Below, one piece after another: positions 27,472 through 37,882 of a DNA stretch of 64,000 nt. The stretch lies in contig NZ_JAGYIU010000001.1 of NCBI RefSeq assembly GCF_018402495.1, positions 186,001 to 250,000 of the forward strand, in the 5' to 3' direction. Each line of letters starts with the position of its first letter. The stretch's first letter is position 1. This stretch comes from Pseudoalteromonas sp. (GTDB taxonomy: Bacteria > Pseudomonadota > Gammaproteobacteria > Enterobacterales > Alteromonadaceae). The notes under the pieces are model-generated. The model saw only the letters and a program-made list of their open reading frames with translations, did not search any database and was not told where the DNA came from. Both the position numbers and the translations under genes were made by a program.

Positions 27472-28670
27472 GTGCTGTGCAACAACTGGTTATTTTGGGT
27501 GCAACGGGGTCGATAGGCCTTAGCACGTTAGATGTTGTTGCAAGAAACCAACAGCAATTTCAAGTTTTTGCATTAGCCGCAGGGCAAAATGCAAAAAAAA
27601 TGGCTGAACTGTGTATAGCTCATCAGCCTCGTTATGCTGTAATGGTATCTGAATCGGCGGCTAAGCAGCTTTCTGCGCTTTTAAAGCATGAGAGTAAAAC
27701 GCAAGTAATGCATGGCGAGAAAGCCATGAGTGAGCTCTGTGCTCATGTTGATGTTGATACGGTTATGTCAGCGATTGTTGGTGCAGCCGGATTACTACCT
27801 ACCTTGAGCGCTGTTGAAGCGGGCAAAAAAGTACTGCTTGCCAACAAAGAGTCACTGGTGATGTCGGGTCAGTTATTCATTGATAAAGTTAAAAAGCATC
27901 AAGCAACCTTATTACCCATCGACAGCGAGCATAATGCTATTTTCCAGTGTTTACCCAGTGCTTTACAAAATACGCAAGGGCAAGCAAGGCTTGAGCAACA
28001 TGGGGTTAGCAAAATTTTATTAACTGGCTCAGGTGGCCCGTTTTTAAATCGCGATATCAATACCCTTAACACCGTTAGCGTCAGTGAAGCCGTTGCTCAT
28101 CCTAATTGGTCTATGGGGCAAAAAATATCAGTAGACTCAGCGACGATGATGAACAAAGGTTTAGAGTTTATTGAGGCTAAGTGGTTATTTAACTGCAATG
28201 CAAGCGATATTGATGTGGTGATTCATCCACAAAGTATTATCCATTCTATGGTGCAATACCAAGATGGTTCTATTTTAGCGCAAATGGGCAATCCTGATAT
28301 GCGTACACCTATTGCACATGCACTTGCGTATCCAGAGCGTATTGATGCGGGTGTTAAGCCGTTAAATTTTTCTGATATTTGTGATTTTTCGTTCACTAAA
28401 CCTGATTTCTCGCGTTACCCCAATTTAAAGCTTGCGATTGCAGCCTGTGATGCAGGCCAAGGAGCCACCACGACCGTTAATGCAGCAAATGAGATTGCAG
28501 TCAATGCGTTTTTACAGGGGCAGATTGGGTTTACGGATATTTACAAAGTCAATGCGAAAACATTAGACGCTGCAGCGTTTTCCAATGTGCAAACTCTCGA
28601 TGAAATTTTAGAGTGTGACCGTTTGGCACGTATGAGCGCAACCCAGTTTATAACCGAAATGGTGCACTAA
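27468..28670 (+). CDS. dxr: 1-deoxy-D-xylulose-5-phosphate reductoisomerase
   Basis: NADPH- and metal-dependent enzyme making 2-C-methyl-D-erythritol 4-phosphate, the committed step of the MEP isoprenoid route that feeds UppS next door. The 400-residue protein has the N-terminal dinucleotide motif GATGSIGLSTLDVV, the LLANKESLVMSG segment, the metal-site motif LLPIDSEHNAIFQCL, and HPNWSMGQKISVDSATMMNK. It overlaps cdsA by 4 bases. Confidence 0.98.
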   Translation: MSAVQQLVILGATGSIGLSTLDVVARNQQQFQVFALAAGQNAKKMAELCIAHQPRYAVMVSESAAKQLSALLKHESKTQVMHGEKAMSELCAHVDVDTVMSAIVGAAGLLPTLSAVEAGKKVLLANKESLVMSGQLFIDKVKKHQATLLPIDSEHNAIFQCLPSALQNTQGQARLEQHGVSKILLTGSGGPFLNRDINTLNTVSVSEAVAHPNWSMGQKISVDSATMMNKGLEFIEAKWLFNCNASDIDVVIHPQSIIHSMVQYQDGSILAQMGNPDMRTPIAHALAYPERIDAGVKPLNFSDICDFSFTKPDFSRYPNLKLAIAACDAGQGATTTVNAANEIAVNAFLQGQIGFTDIYKVNAKTLDAAAFSNVQTLDEILECDRLARMSATQFITEMVH

Positions 28671-28671
28671 G

Positions 28672-30024
28672 ATGTTTGATTTTTTTTGGAATTTAGGTTC
28701 GTTTATACTCGCGTTAGGCATTTTAGTAACCGTTCACGAATATGGTCATTTTTGGGTTGCGCGCAAAGCGGGTGTAAAGGTGCTGCGCTTTTCAATTGGT
28801 TTTGGTAAACCCTTATTAAAATGGCACGATAAATATAATACTGAGTACGTTATTGCGGCAATCCCATTGGGCGGTTATGTGAAAATGCTCGACGAGCGTG
28901 TTGATGAAGTACCTGCCAGCCAACGTCATTTATCGTTTAATGCAAAATCTGTTCAAGCCCGCATAGCCATTGTGGCGGCAGGGCCTGTGGCGAACTTTTT
29001 ATTCGCTATTTTTGCTCTAGCAGTGATGTACATGGTGGGTGTGCAAACCATAAAACCAGTTGTGGGCAGTGTTGTTGAAGGAAGCCGAGCTGAACAGGCG
29101 GGTATTATGCCGAGTCAGCAAATTATTAAAATTGGTGATGATGAGATTGCTAATTGGCAAGATGCGACCTTTTCTTTGATGTCTCATTTAGGTGATAAAA
29201 GCGTTGCCGTAACCTTACGCAACGAAAATTATCAGCAAACAGTGCAAACGCTTAACCTTGATGGTTGGAAGCTTGATCAACAAGATGTACCACCGCTCAG
29301 TTCGATAGGTATTGTACCGTTTCGTCCTCAGGCAACCTTGGTTATTGCCGCTATTACTAAAGACTCAGCTGCCGAACAGGCTAATTTACAAGTTAACGAC
29401 GTTATTTTAGCTGTGAATGGTGAAACAATGAGCAGTTGGCAGCAATTAGTTAATCTTATTACTCAATCGGCTAACAAATCCTTACAATTTAGTGTAAAAA
29501 GACAAGATAGTATAAAAACAATAACAGTCACTCCAAAGAGCAGGGTCGTCAGTAATGGCATAGAGCAAGGTTTTTTGGGTGTTGCTCCGGTTGTAGAGCA
29601 GTGGCCTGATGATTTTGTAGAGACTAGACATTATGGGCCACTAGATAGTATTGTGCTGGGCACAAAAGAAACATGGCGTTTAATTACGCTGAGTTTTGAC
29701 ATGATAGGTAACTTAGTAACTGGTCAAGTGTCAGTTAAAAACCTAAGTGGGCCGGTCGGCATTGCAGTAGGCGCTGGTAATAGTGTTAGTTATGGTTTTG
29801 TTGCATTTTTAAGCTTTTTAGCTTTGATAAGTGTTAATTTGGGAGTATTTAATTTACTTCCTCTGCCAGTGCTAGATGGCGGGCACTTAATGTATTACAT
29901 AATTGAACTTTTTCGTAAAAAACCAGTCTCTGAAAAGACACAAGAGTTTGGTTTTAAAGTGGGAGCCCTGCTACTCATTTTTCTAACATGTTTCGCTTTG
30001 TTCAATGATGTATCGCGCTTATAA
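28672..30024 (+). CDS. rseP: Sigma-E pathway intramembrane zinc metalloprotease RseP
   Basis: Site-2-type protease that cuts RseA inside the membrane to release sigma-E. The 450-residue protein has the zinc motif HEYGH (H22, E23, H26) in the first membrane helix, two PDZ domains (roughly residues 120-200 and 220-305), and the third zinc-site motif NLLPLPVLDGGHLM in a C-terminal helix. It begins one base after the dxr stop and precedes bamA, the standard gammaproteobacterial order. Confidence 0.98.
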   Translation: MFDFFWNLGSFILALGILVTVHEYGHFWVARKAGVKVLRFSIGFGKPLLKWHDKYNTEYVIAAIPLGGYVKMLDERVDEVPASQRHLSFNAKSVQARIAIVAAGPVANFLFAIFALAVMYMVGVQTIKPVVGSVVEGSRAEQAGIMPSQQIIKIGDDEIANWQDATFSLMSHLGDKSVAVTLRNENYQQTVQTLNLDGWKLDQQDVPPLSSIGIVPFRPQATLVIAAITKDSAAEQANLQVNDVILAVNGETMSSWQQLVNLITQSANKSLQFSVKRQDSIKTITVTPKSRVVSNGIEQGFLGVAPVVEQWPDDFVETRHYGPLDSIVLGTKETWRLITLSFDMIGNLVTGQVSVKNLSGPVGIAVGAGNSVSYGFVAFLSFLALISVNLGVFNLLPLPVLDGGHLMYYIIELFRKKPVSEKTQEFGFKVGALLLIFLTCFALFNDVSRL

Positions 30025-30129
30025 CTTTTTAGTGTGGTAACGACAAATTAGAACACGATTGTAAAGCTCGTAACTATTTAGTTTTCGATGCTAAGCGGTA
30101 ATACAGTTGTAAAGGATATAGATAATAAA

Positions 30130-32601
30130 ATGGCTATAAAAAAACATTTGGTGGTTTCAAGTTTATTGGGTGCAAGCTTTGCAGCCCTAGGCCAAAACTC
30201 CTTTATTGTTGAAGATTTAAAAGTTGAAGGGTTGCAACGTGTCGCACTAGGTGCTGCATTAACGCATATTCCTATTAACGTGGGCGACAATATTGATGAA
30301 TATACAATTTCAAAAACAATTAAGTCACTTTATCGCTCAGGTCACTTTGACAATATAAAAGCGTTGCGTGATGGTAATAACGTTATTTTTAAAGTAACTG
30401 AACGTCCAACCATTAGCTTTATTGAATTTGAAGGCAATAAAGACATAAAAGATGAGCAGTTAAATCAGTCACTCGATCAACAAGATATTCGCCAAGGTGA
30501 GCCGCTTGATAAAACGGTTATTGATAACATTGAAAAAGGCTTAGTTGAGTTTTTCCACAGTATTGGTAAATACAATGCAAAAGTGGACATCAGTGTTACA
30601 AAATTGCCACGTAATCGCGTTAAGTTAAAACTTGAATTTGATGAAGGCGATGCGGCCTCTATCCGTCAAATTAACTTAGTAGGTAACGAGCTTTTCTCAA
30701 ACGAAGAGTTATTGCAACTTGTTGAGTCTAAGCAAGATTTACCTTGGTGGCAGTTTATGGGTAGCGACCGCTATCAAAAACAAACCATTGAAGGCGATTT
30801 AGAGAAGATTCGCAGCTTTTATTTAGACCGTGGCTATTTACGTTTTAACATTGACTCAACTCAGGTATCAGTTAGCCCTGAGCGTGAATCTGTGTATGTA
30901 ACGGCAAATATTACCGAAGGCGTTAAATACAAAGTCAAAGGCTTTGATTTTATCGGTGATTTACTCGGTCGCGAAGAATTAATCAAAAGTGTTATTCCAC
31001 TTCGTACCGGCGAGCTTTATAACGGCTCAGTGGTAACTTCTTCAGAAGAATTTATCAAAAGCTACTTGGCGCGTTTTGGTTATGCCAATGCAGAAGTTCG
31101 TACGATTCCTGAAATTGATGATGAAAATCAAGAAGTACAATTGACTTTGTCTGTTGATCCAGGCAAGCGTGTATACGTTCGTCGTATCATTGTTAGTGGT
31201 AATCAAAATACGGCTGATGAAGTATTGCGCCGTGAAATGACACAGCTTGAAGGGGCATGGTTATCAAATCAAAACCTCGAGCGCTCTAAATTACAAATTC
31301 AACGCCTACCTTATATGGAAACAGTTGATTTTAATGTGGTGCCTGTCCCTGGTGTTGACGATCAGGTTGACGTTGATTTTAATGTAAAAGAGCAATCAGC
31401 TGGTAGCTTTAATGCAGGCCTTGCTTATGGTTCATACTTAGGTTTGCAATTTAATATTGGTGTAACTGAATCTAACTTTTTAGGTACAGGTAACCAAATT
31501 GGTTTTAACATCAATACCTCACGCGGTTCTGAACGTGTCAGTGTGTCTTATACCGACCCTTATTTTACGCCTGATGGTGTATCACAAGGTAGCAGTATTT
31601 TTTACAGTAACTACGATGCCAGCCAGTTTAGCTTGATTGATTATAAGTCAAAAAGTTACGGCTTAGGAACAAACATTGGTTTCCCAATTGATGCCATTAA
31701 CCGTATTAACTTTGGCGCACGTTGGATAGAAGAAGAGTTATCAGACATTGCTGAATATGAGCAAACGCGGGTATTACGAGATACTTTTCGGGATCCTAAC
31801 AACCCAGATAAGGGCTTTGAGTTTACAAAGTACGAGTTAAGTGTTGGTTGGTCACGTATCACAGTTAACCGTGGTTTATTCCCAACGGCAGGTTCACGAC
31901 AAACACTAAACTTAACAGCGACAACACCAAACTCTGATTTAAAGTACTTTAAATTAAATTATGACTCGCGTTTTTACTGGCCGATTTCTAACGATCATCG
32001 TTGGGTTTTCTCAACGCGTGCTGCATTAGGTTATGGTAATGGTTATGGCTCTACCAACGGCTATGATCAAACTTTACCGTTCCAAGAATACTTCCGTATC
32101 ACTGAAATGGAATTACGTGGCTTTGATAGAAATACCATTTTACCGCGTGCTGTTTCGCGTATACCGCAATCAATACCAGGTACGCCAGATGCAGATGGTG
32201 GTTCAACAGGCAACATAGGGGCAGCACCTGAATTTGACATATTAGTACCACAAGGACGTATAGGTGGTAATGCCAAAGCCGTGGCGGGTATGGAACTTAT
32301 TGTTCCTACACCGTTCTTGGATGAAGAAAATACCAGTTCAGTACGAACCAGTTTTTTTGTTGATGCTGCTAACGTATGGGATACAGAGTTTAGCGTTGAT
32401 CGTTATCAAAACTTAGATATCGATGAGCGCGCTAAATTAGATGACTACTCAGACCCGATGCGCTTTAGGGTTGCAACCGGTTTATCATTACAGTGGATCT
32501 CACCTATGGGTCCGATGCTGATCAGCTTTGCGTACCCGTTGCAAAAAGAAGAAGATGACGATACCAAGACCATCAGTTTCAATATTAGTAACACTTTCTA
32601 A
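30130..32601 (+). CDS. bamA: Outer membrane protein assembly factor BamA
   Basis: Central barrel of the BAM complex, which folds beta-barrel proteins into the outer membrane. I choose the ATG at 30130 (823 residues, beginning MAIKKHLVVSSLLGASFAAL) because it gives a proper signal peptide; an in-frame start at 30088 would add 14 hydrophilic residues. Five POTRA domains occupy about residues 20-420 (FIVEDLKVEGLQRV is the start of the first) and a 16-strand barrel follows, ending in an aromatic C-terminus FNISNTF typical of barrel insertion signals. It is followed by skp. Confidence 0.98.
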   Translation: MAIKKHLVVSSLLGASFAALGQNSFIVEDLKVEGLQRVALGAALTHIPINVGDNIDEYTISKTIKSLYRSGHFDNIKALRDGNNVIFKVTERPTISFIEFEGNKDIKDEQLNQSLDQQDIRQGEPLDKTVIDNIEKGLVEFFHSIGKYNAKVDISVTKLPRNRVKLKLEFDEGDAASIRQINLVGNELFSNEELLQLVESKQDLPWWQFMGSDRYQKQTIEGDLEKIRSFYLDRGYLRFNIDSTQVSVSPERESVYVTANITEGVKYKVKGFDFIGDLLGREELIKSVIPLRTGELYNGSVVTSSEEFIKSYLARFGYANAEVRTIPEIDDENQEVQLTLSVDPGKRVYVRRIIVSGNQNTADEVLRREMTQLEGAWLSNQNLERSKLQIQRLPYMETVDFNVVPVPGVDDQVDVDFNVKEQSAGSFNAGLAYGSYLGLQFNIGVTESNFLGTGNQIGFNINTSRGSERVSVSYTDPYFTPDGVSQGSSIFYSNYDASQFSLIDYKSKSYGLGTNIGFPIDAINRINFGARWIEEELSDIAEYEQTRVLRDTFRDPNNPDKGFEFTKYELSVGWSRITVNRGLFPTAGSRQTLNLTATTPNSDLKYFKLNYDSRFYWPISNDHRWVFSTRAALGYGNGYGSTNGYDQTLPFQEYFRITEMELRGFDRNTILPRAVSRIPQSIPGTPDADGGSTGNIGAAPEFDILVPQGRIGGNAKAVAGMELIVPTPFLDEENTSSVRTSFFVDAANVWDTEFSVDRYQNLDIDERAKLDDYSDPMRFRVATGLSLQWISPMGPMLISFAYPLQKEEDDDTKTISFNISNTF

Positions 32602-32612
32602 AGGAGTTTTTT

Positions 32613-33131
32613 GTGAAAAAATTATTTAAATCAACAGCAGTTGTAGTTTTAGCGACACTTATGATGGGTACATCCGTTAATGCTTTAGCCCATAAAGTAG
32701 GTGTTGTGGATATGCAAGAAATCTACAAGCAGCTTCCACAAATGGCTAAAATTGAACAGTCATTACAAACTGAGTTTGCTGAGCGCCGTCAAGAGCTTGA
32801 AAAGCTACAAGGCGACATTCGTTTTGAAGCTGAAAAATTTAAGCGTGAAAGCACCACAATGAGCCAAGAGCAAAAAGATGCATTACGTGATAAAATTCAA
32901 GGTATGCAACAGAATCTTGCTGAAAAAGGTCGTCCTCTAGAGCAAGAAATTAAAGCACGCCAAAATCAAGAGTTAGCTAAGATACAAACTTTAATCATTG
33001 AAACTATTCAAGAGATTGCTAAAAAAGGTGACTTCGACGAAGTAAAAGTAAAAGACACAACAATTTACTTTAATCCTAAGAAAGTAACGGATCTTTCTGA
33101 AAAAGTTGTAGCAGCTGTAAGTAAGAAATAA
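32613..33131 (+). CDS. skp: Periplasmic chaperone Skp (OmpH family)
   Basis: Holds unfolded outer-membrane proteins in the periplasm for BamA. The 172-residue protein has a signal peptide (MKKLFKSTAVVVLATLMMG, cleavage near ALA), then KVGVVDMQEIYKQLPQ and a long charged helical arm region. The start is GTG with a strong AAGGAG Shine-Dalgarno, 11 bases after bamA. Confidence 0.97.
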   Translation: MKKLFKSTAVVVLATLMMGTSVNALAHKVGVVDMQEIYKQLPQMAKIEQSLQTEFAERRQELEKLQGDIRFEAEKFKRESTTMSQEQKDALRDKIQGMQQNLAEKGRPLEQEIKARQNQELAKIQTLIIETIQEIAKKGDFDEVKVKDTTIYFNPKKVTDLSEKVVAAVSKK

Positions 33132-33138
33132 TAAATCT

Positions 33139-34161
33139 ATGCAAAATTATACGCTTTCGCAAATTGCGGAACTTCTAAGCGCCGAGCTACAAGGTGATGG
33201 CGCTTTAGAAATTAAAAAAATAGCAACACTTGCAAATGCCCATACTGGGCATATTGCATTTTTAGCGAACAAGAAATATCGCTCTCAGCTTGAAACAACG
33301 AAAGCCAGTGCTGTGATACTGAGTCCTGAGGATGCGCCTTATTTTTCAGGCAACAAAATCATCGTCGCCAATCCGTATGTGAATTACGCTAAACTCGCTC
33401 AGTTAATGGATACCACGCCACGTAGTGCCATTAGTGGTATACACCCAAGTGCGGTTATACATGCCAGTGCGCAAGTCAGTAAAAGCGCAGCCATAGGCGC
33501 AAATGTTGTAATTGAAGCTGACGCTGTGATTGGCGATAACGTACAAATTGGTCCGAACAGTTTTATTGGTGAACGTGTTAAAATAGGCTCAGGCACCAAA
33601 CTATGGTCAAGTGTGAGCGTTTATCATGATGTTGAGATTGGCGCAGACTGTTTATTTCAAGCGAATACTGTTATTGGCAGCGACGGTTTTGGTTATGCGA
33701 ATGAACGTGGTCAGTGGCTTAAAATTCCGCAACTGGGCTCTGTGATTATTGGCGATAAAGTCGAAATTGGTGCAAGCACCACCATAGATCGTGGTGCACT
33801 CGATGACACTATTATTCACAGTAACGTTATTATTGATAATCAGTGTCAAATAGCACACAACGTTGAAGTTCAGTCAGGCACGGCTATTGCCGGTTGTACT
33901 GTACTTGCAGGCAGTGTCAGCATAGGTAAAAATTGCCAGATTGGCGGCATGACCGCAATTAACGGTCACATGTCTGTATGTGATGGTGTTATAATTACTG
34001 GTATGAGTATGGTGACTAAATCAATCACCGAACCGGGTATTTACTCATCCGGTATGCCTCATACGACTAACAAAGAATGGCGAAAATCAATTGCTCATTT
34101 GCGTAACCTTTCAGACATGAAGTCACGTCTAAAAGCGCTTGAAGCATTGAATAAGTCATGA
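33139..34161 (+). CDS. lpxD: UDP-3-O-(3-hydroxyacyl)glucosamine N-acyltransferase
   Basis: Third step of lipid A synthesis; adds the second hydroxyacyl chain from acyl-ACP. The 340-residue protein has the N-terminal uridine-binding domain (TGHIAFLANKKYRSQLETT) and a C-terminal left-handed beta-helix of hexapeptide repeats, with the SDGFGYANERGQWLKIPQLG region carrying the family features. It is the first of the lpxD-fabZ-lpxA group, 7 bases after skp. Confidence 0.98.
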   Translation: MQNYTLSQIAELLSAELQGDGALEIKKIATLANAHTGHIAFLANKKYRSQLETTKASAVILSPEDAPYFSGNKIIVANPYVNYAKLAQLMDTTPRSAISGIHPSAVIHASAQVSKSAAIGANVVIEADAVIGDNVQIGPNSFIGERVKIGSGTKLWSSVSVYHDVEIGADCLFQANTVIGSDGFGYANERGQWLKIPQLGSVIIGDKVEIGASTTIDRGALDDTIIHSNVIIDNQCQIAHNVEVQSGTAIAGCTVLAGSVSIGKNCQIGGMTAINGHMSVCDGVIITGMSMVTKSITEPGIYSSGMPHTTNKEWRKSIAHLRNLSDMKSRLKALEALNKS

Positions 34162-34188
34162 ACGTTGAACACTAATAAGGATGCTATT

Positions 34189-34641
34189 TTGGCAAACGAA
34201 TTAAATAGCCTTGATATTCAAGAAATTTTAAGTTTATTACCACACCGTTACCCGATGCTATTGATTGATCGCGTTATAGATTTCACCCCAGGTGAATCGT
34301 TACATGCAATTAAAAACGTATCGATTAATGAACCCATTTTCACCGGCCACTTCCCAAATCAGCCGATTTTTCCTGGTGTGCTAATATTAGAGTCAATGGC
34401 GCAAGCAACGGGTCTATTAGGGTTTAAAACGGTTGAAAATCGTAGTGAAAACGAACTTTACCTATTTGCAGCCGTAGACAATGCTCGTTTCAAGCAGCCG
34501 GTTGTGCCAGGTGATACCATGCATCTTCATGTTAAGTTTTTAAAAGAGCGTCGTAACATATGGAAATTTGCGGCTGAAGCTAAAGTTGACGGCAAAACAG
34601 TGTGTAGCGCCGAAATCATGTGTGCTAGAAGAGAGTTTTAA
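34189..34641 (+). CDS. fabZ: 3-hydroxyacyl-[acyl-carrier-protein] dehydratase FabZ
   Basis: Dehydrates 3-hydroxyacyl-ACP in fatty-acid elongation and competes with LpxA and LpxD for that substrate. I choose the TTG at 34189 (150 residues, [14 protein letters not shown]) because AAGG precedes it at good spacing and the length fits E. coli FabZ (151); an in-frame TTG at 34165 is less likely. The motifs [14 protein letters not shown] and [20 protein letters not shown] contain the active-site His and Glu. Confidence 0.96.
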   Translation: MANELNSLDIQEILSLLPHRYPMLLIDRVIDFTPGESLHAIKNVSINEPIFTGHFPNQPIFPGVLILESMAQATGLLGFKTVENRSENELYLFAAVDNARFKQPVVPGDTMHLHVKFLKERRNIWKFAAEAKVDGKTVCSAEIMCARREF

Positions 34642-34643
34642 TT

Positions 34644-35414
34644 GTGATCCATGCTACGGCAATAATCGAACCGGGTGCAAAACTTGGTAACAATGTGTCA
34701 GTTGGACCATACAGTTACATCGGTAATGATGTTGTTATTGGTGATGACTGTATTATTGAGTCTCACGTTGTTGTTAAAGGGCCTGCTACTATTGGCTCTG
34801 GTAACCATATTTTTCAGTTTGCTTCTGTGGGTGAAGCCTGCCAAGACAAAAAATATAACAACGAACCAACAAGCTTAATTATTGGCGACAATAATGTTAT
34901 TCGTGAATGTGCGACTATTCATCGCGGTACAATCCAAGATGAAGGTGTTACCAAAATAGGTAGCAATAACTTATTTATGGCTTATACTCACGTTGCACAC
35001 GATGCAGTGATTGGTGATAACGTTATTTTTGCAAATAATGCCAGTGTAGCGGGTCACGTTCATGTTGGCGACTGGGTTATTTTAGCGGGTAACTCGGGGA
35101 TACATCAATTTTGTAAAATTGGTGCGCATGCATTTGTTGGTATGTATTCAGGTGTTAATAAAGACGTCCCTCCCTTTGTTACCACCATTGGTATGCCCGC
35201 AGGGCCTGCTGCAATCAATACCGAAGGCATGAAACGTCGTGGTTTTGAGAGCGATGAGATAATGGCTGTGCGCCGTGCTTATAAAGCGTTTTACCGTAGG
35301 AGCTTAAGCGTTGATGAAGCGATAGAATCGCTTTCAGAAGACGCAGAAAAATACCCAGCGGTGCAGCTGATGATTGATTTTGTTAAAAGCTCAGAGCGCG
35401 GTATCGTGCGTTAA
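34644..35414 (+). CDS. lpxA: UDP-N-acetylglucosamine acyltransferase
   Basis: First step of lipid A synthesis. The 256-residue protein has hexapeptide repeats through most of its length, the active-site histidine region AYTHVAHDAVIGDN, and the C-terminal helical part RRGFESDEIMAVRRAYKAFYR. The start is GTG, 2 bases after fabZ. Unlike most relatives, lpxB does not follow directly: a terminator and about 700 bases of gene-free DNA come between. Confidence 0.98.
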   Translation: MIHATAIIEPGAKLGNNVSVGPYSYIGNDVVIGDDCIIESHVVVKGPATIGSGNHIFQFASVGEACQDKKYNNEPTSLIIGDNNVIRECATIHRGTIQDEGVTKIGSNNLFMAYTHVAHDAVIGDNVIFANNASVAGHVHVGDWVILAGNSGIHQFCKIGAHAFVGMYSGVNKDVPPFVTTIGMPAGPAAINTEGMKRRGFESDEIMAVRRAYKAFYRRSLSVDEAIESLSEDAEKYPAVQLMIDFVKSSERGIVR

Positions 35415-35434
35415 TACAGAGCATTTTAATTTAT

Positions 35435-35470
35435 AAAAAACCACCTCTGAGTAATCAAGGTGGTTTTTTA
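35435..35470 (+). terminator. Terminator after lpxA
   Basis: The arms AAAAAACCACCT and AGGTGGTTTTTT with an 11-base loop form a strong rho-independent terminator 20 bases after the lpxA stop, separating lpxA from lpxB. Confidence 0.9.
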
Positions 35471-36133
35471 TTAGCTGATATTTGATTAATAACTCAGCCA
35501 TGAAGAGCGTGTTGCTATGTTTATTAAATTCAGTCTCTACTCAGGCTTACCTTATTACACTCCCTACACATTTTCCTATAAGTATAAACAATGAAACTGA
35601 CAAAGTGGGTTCAATAGTGTCGGTTATTTTGATTGCATTTAGTACTCTAATAGCGAGCGCTTTAGTCAGCAATAAAACGGTTAAGGACTAAAAACGGACA
35701 CGGCTAGCGCATTTTAATTCCAAATTCTAACAGGGTTGAGCGATAATCATCGTTTAGCCTGCCATTTTCTTTTTTCTCGCCATACTGGCTGTTTTAGTTA
35801 TATTTCGTTTAAATAACGCCATGGCTAATTTTACGTGACTAAGGTGATTACTATGCCTTGATCTGGTCACTACATGTTCTATAAGTTCAATTTATAATGA
35901 TTTTGCCGTGATAACGCTATGTTTTTAAAAACGAAAAGTGTAGCAGCAATAGTTGTACTGCGCTAAAGGGTATCTAGCGCGGCAAATACCCCTACTTAAG
36001 TGACAGTCATGAGGTTAGGTCAGTAAAACTAATGAGCTGCGTTAAAACGGCTAATTTAAAGCGTTTAACCTAGCCTTAAAACACGGTAAACTAACCGGTA
36101 TGAACGCCGGGTTTACTTGTGAAAAAATAGCAA
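35471..36133. other. Gene-poor spacer splitting lpxA from lpxB
   Basis: No convincing gene is present. A 69-codon reading at 35482-35691 contains two hydrophobic stretches but has no clear Shine-Dalgarno and no recognised family, so I do not call it a gene. The rest has stops in all frames. The 35700-36060 part has no simple repeat and looks like decayed or mobile-derived intergenic DNA. A promoter for lpxB-rnhB-dnaE-accA must lie in its right part, but I could not place one. Confidence 0.5.
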
Positions 36134-37291
36134 ATGAAAAAAGATAAAAAACAACTACGAATTGGTATTGTGGCAGGTGAGCTGTCGGGCGATATTTTAG
36201 GTGAAGGCTTAATTAAAGCACTCAAAATATACTTTCCAAATGCTATTTTTGAAGGAATAGCTGGGCCTAAAATGCAAGCACAAGGCTGCAAAACGCTGTT
36301 TGATATGGATGAGTTGTCGGTTATGGGCTTGGTTGAAGTCCTAGGCCGTTTACCGCGTTTGCTAAAAATCCGCAAACAGTTAGTACAGCACTTTATTGAT
36401 AATCCTCCTGATGTATTTATAGGCATTGATGCGCCGGATTTTAATTTACGTGTAGAAAAACCGTTAAAAGACGCAGGCATCAAAACCGTGCAATACGTAA
36501 GCCCTTCAGTGTGGGCGTGGCGTGAAAAACGCATTCACACTATAAGTGCAGCAACTAACTTAGTATTGGCTTTATTGCCTTTTGAAAAAGAATTTTACGA
36601 CAAACACCAAGTACCTTGTACTTTTGTAGGTCATACATTAGCTGACGACATTGCACTTGAGCACGACGATAGCCAAGCCCGCAGCCAACTAGGCTTAAGT
36701 GCTGATGACAAGGTGTTAGCGTTATTGCCCGGGAGCCGTGGCTCAGAAGTGGGCTTGTTAAGTGAAACTTACATAAAAACAGCGGCGCAGTTACAAGCGC
36801 AGAACCCAGCGCTTAAAGTCGTTGTGCCACTGGTGAACGAAAAGCGTAAAGCCCAGTTTATTGCTATTTTAAATGCCACAGCGCCCTCACTTAATGTTAA
36901 CCTACTAGATGGCCAATCAAATTTAGCCATGCAAGCTGCCGATGCTATATTGCTTGCATCAGGCACAGCGACCCTAGAGGGCATGTTATATAAAAAGCCA
37001 ATGGTGGTGGGTTATAAAATTAAACCCATGAGTTATTGGATTTTTAAAACCTTATTTACTTTTAATATTAAATATTTTTCGTTACCCAACTTATTGGCAG
37101 ACGAAGAGTTAGTACCAGAGTTTTTACAAAGTGAATGTAATGTGGCTAATTTAACCGCGGCGCTCACTCCTATGCTCAATAGCGATAATACAGAATTAAA
37201 AGCCCGCTTTTTAGCCATACATGAAAAAATTAGATTAGATGCAAGTAAACAAGCAGCAAATGCCGTGGCGGAGTTAATAAATGCAAATTGA
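36134..37291 (+). CDS. lpxB: Lipid-A-disaccharide synthase
   Basis: Glycosyltransferase joining lipid X and UDP-diacylglucosamine to form the lipid A disaccharide. The 385-residue protein has the N-terminal [16 protein letters not shown], the segments [16 protein letters not shown] and [12 protein letters not shown], and the UDP-binding [13 protein letters not shown]. Its stop overlaps the rnhB start by 11 bases. It begins a new transcript here because of the lpxA terminator. Confidence 0.98.
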   Translation: MKKDKKQLRIGIVAGELSGDILGEGLIKALKIYFPNAIFEGIAGPKMQAQGCKTLFDMDELSVMGLVEVLGRLPRLLKIRKQLVQHFIDNPPDVFIGIDAPDFNLRVEKPLKDAGIKTVQYVSPSVWAWREKRIHTISAATNLVLALLPFEKEFYDKHQVPCTFVGHTLADDIALEHDDSQARSQLGLSADDKVLALLPGSRGSEVGLLSETYIKTAAQLQAQNPALKVVVPLVNEKRKAQFIAILNATAPSLNVNLLDGQSNLAMQAADAILLASGTATLEGMLYKKPMVVGYKIKPMSYWIFKTLFTFNIKYFSLPNLLADEELVPEFLQSECNVANLTAALTPMLNSDNTELKARFLAIHEKIRLDASKQAANAVAELINAN

Positions 37292-37880
37292 ACGACCTAA
37301 TGTAACCTTAATAGCTGGTGTAGATGAAGTGGGTCGTGGACCGCTGGTAGGCGATGTGGTAACTGCTGCTGTTATTTTAAACCCTGCTAAGCCAATTGTA
37401 GGCCTTGCCGATTCTAAAAAGTTAACGGATAAAAAGCGTCAATTATTAGCCATTGAAATAAAAGAAAAAGCGCTTTGTTATGCTATTGGCCGTTGTAGCT
37501 CCAGTGAAATAGATGAGCTAAATATATTACAAGCCACCATGCTTGCCATGAGCCGCGCAGTGGAAGCACTTAGCACGGTGCCTGAGTTTGTGTTTGTAGA
37601 TGGTAACCGCCTGCCTAAATTAGCTATGCCTGCGCAAGCGGTGGTGAAAGGCGATAGCCTAGTAGCTGAAATATCTGCAGCCTCAATCTTAGCTAAAGTT
37701 GCTCGCGACGATGAAATGATTGAACTTGATGCGCGCTATCCACACTATGGATTTGCGGGGCACAAAGGCTACCCAACTAAAGCCCATTTTGCAGCGCTTG
37801 AACAATACGGTGCGATAGATGAGCATCGCAAGAGCTTTAAACCTGTGCAGCGTGTGCTTGCGCTTTCGGGTAAGGAGTAA
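37281..37880 (+). CDS. rnhB: Ribonuclease HII
   Basis: Cuts RNA in RNA-DNA hybrids and removes misincorporated ribonucleotides. The 199-residue protein has the catalytic [17 protein letters not shown] at the N-terminus and the later acidic residues in FVDGNRLP and [12 protein letters not shown]. It overlaps lpxB by 11 bases and lies 2 bases before dnaE, the conserved lpxB-rnhB-dnaE order. Confidence 0.98.
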   Translation: MQIERPNVTLIAGVDEVGRGPLVGDVVTAAVILNPAKPIVGLADSKKLTDKKRQLLAIEIKEKALCYAIGRCSSSEIDELNILQATMLAMSRAVEALSTVPEFVFVDGNRLPKLAMPAQAVVKGDSLVAEISAASILAKVARDDEMIELDARYPHYGFAGHKGYPTKAHFAALEQYGAIDEHRKSFKPVQRVLALSGKE

Positions 37881-37882
37881 GT

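Noticed and set aside
35482..35691. 69-codon ORF with hydrophobic stretches after lpxA
   Set aside because: No Shine-Dalgarno, no family resemblance, and it starts directly after a terminator; probably chance.
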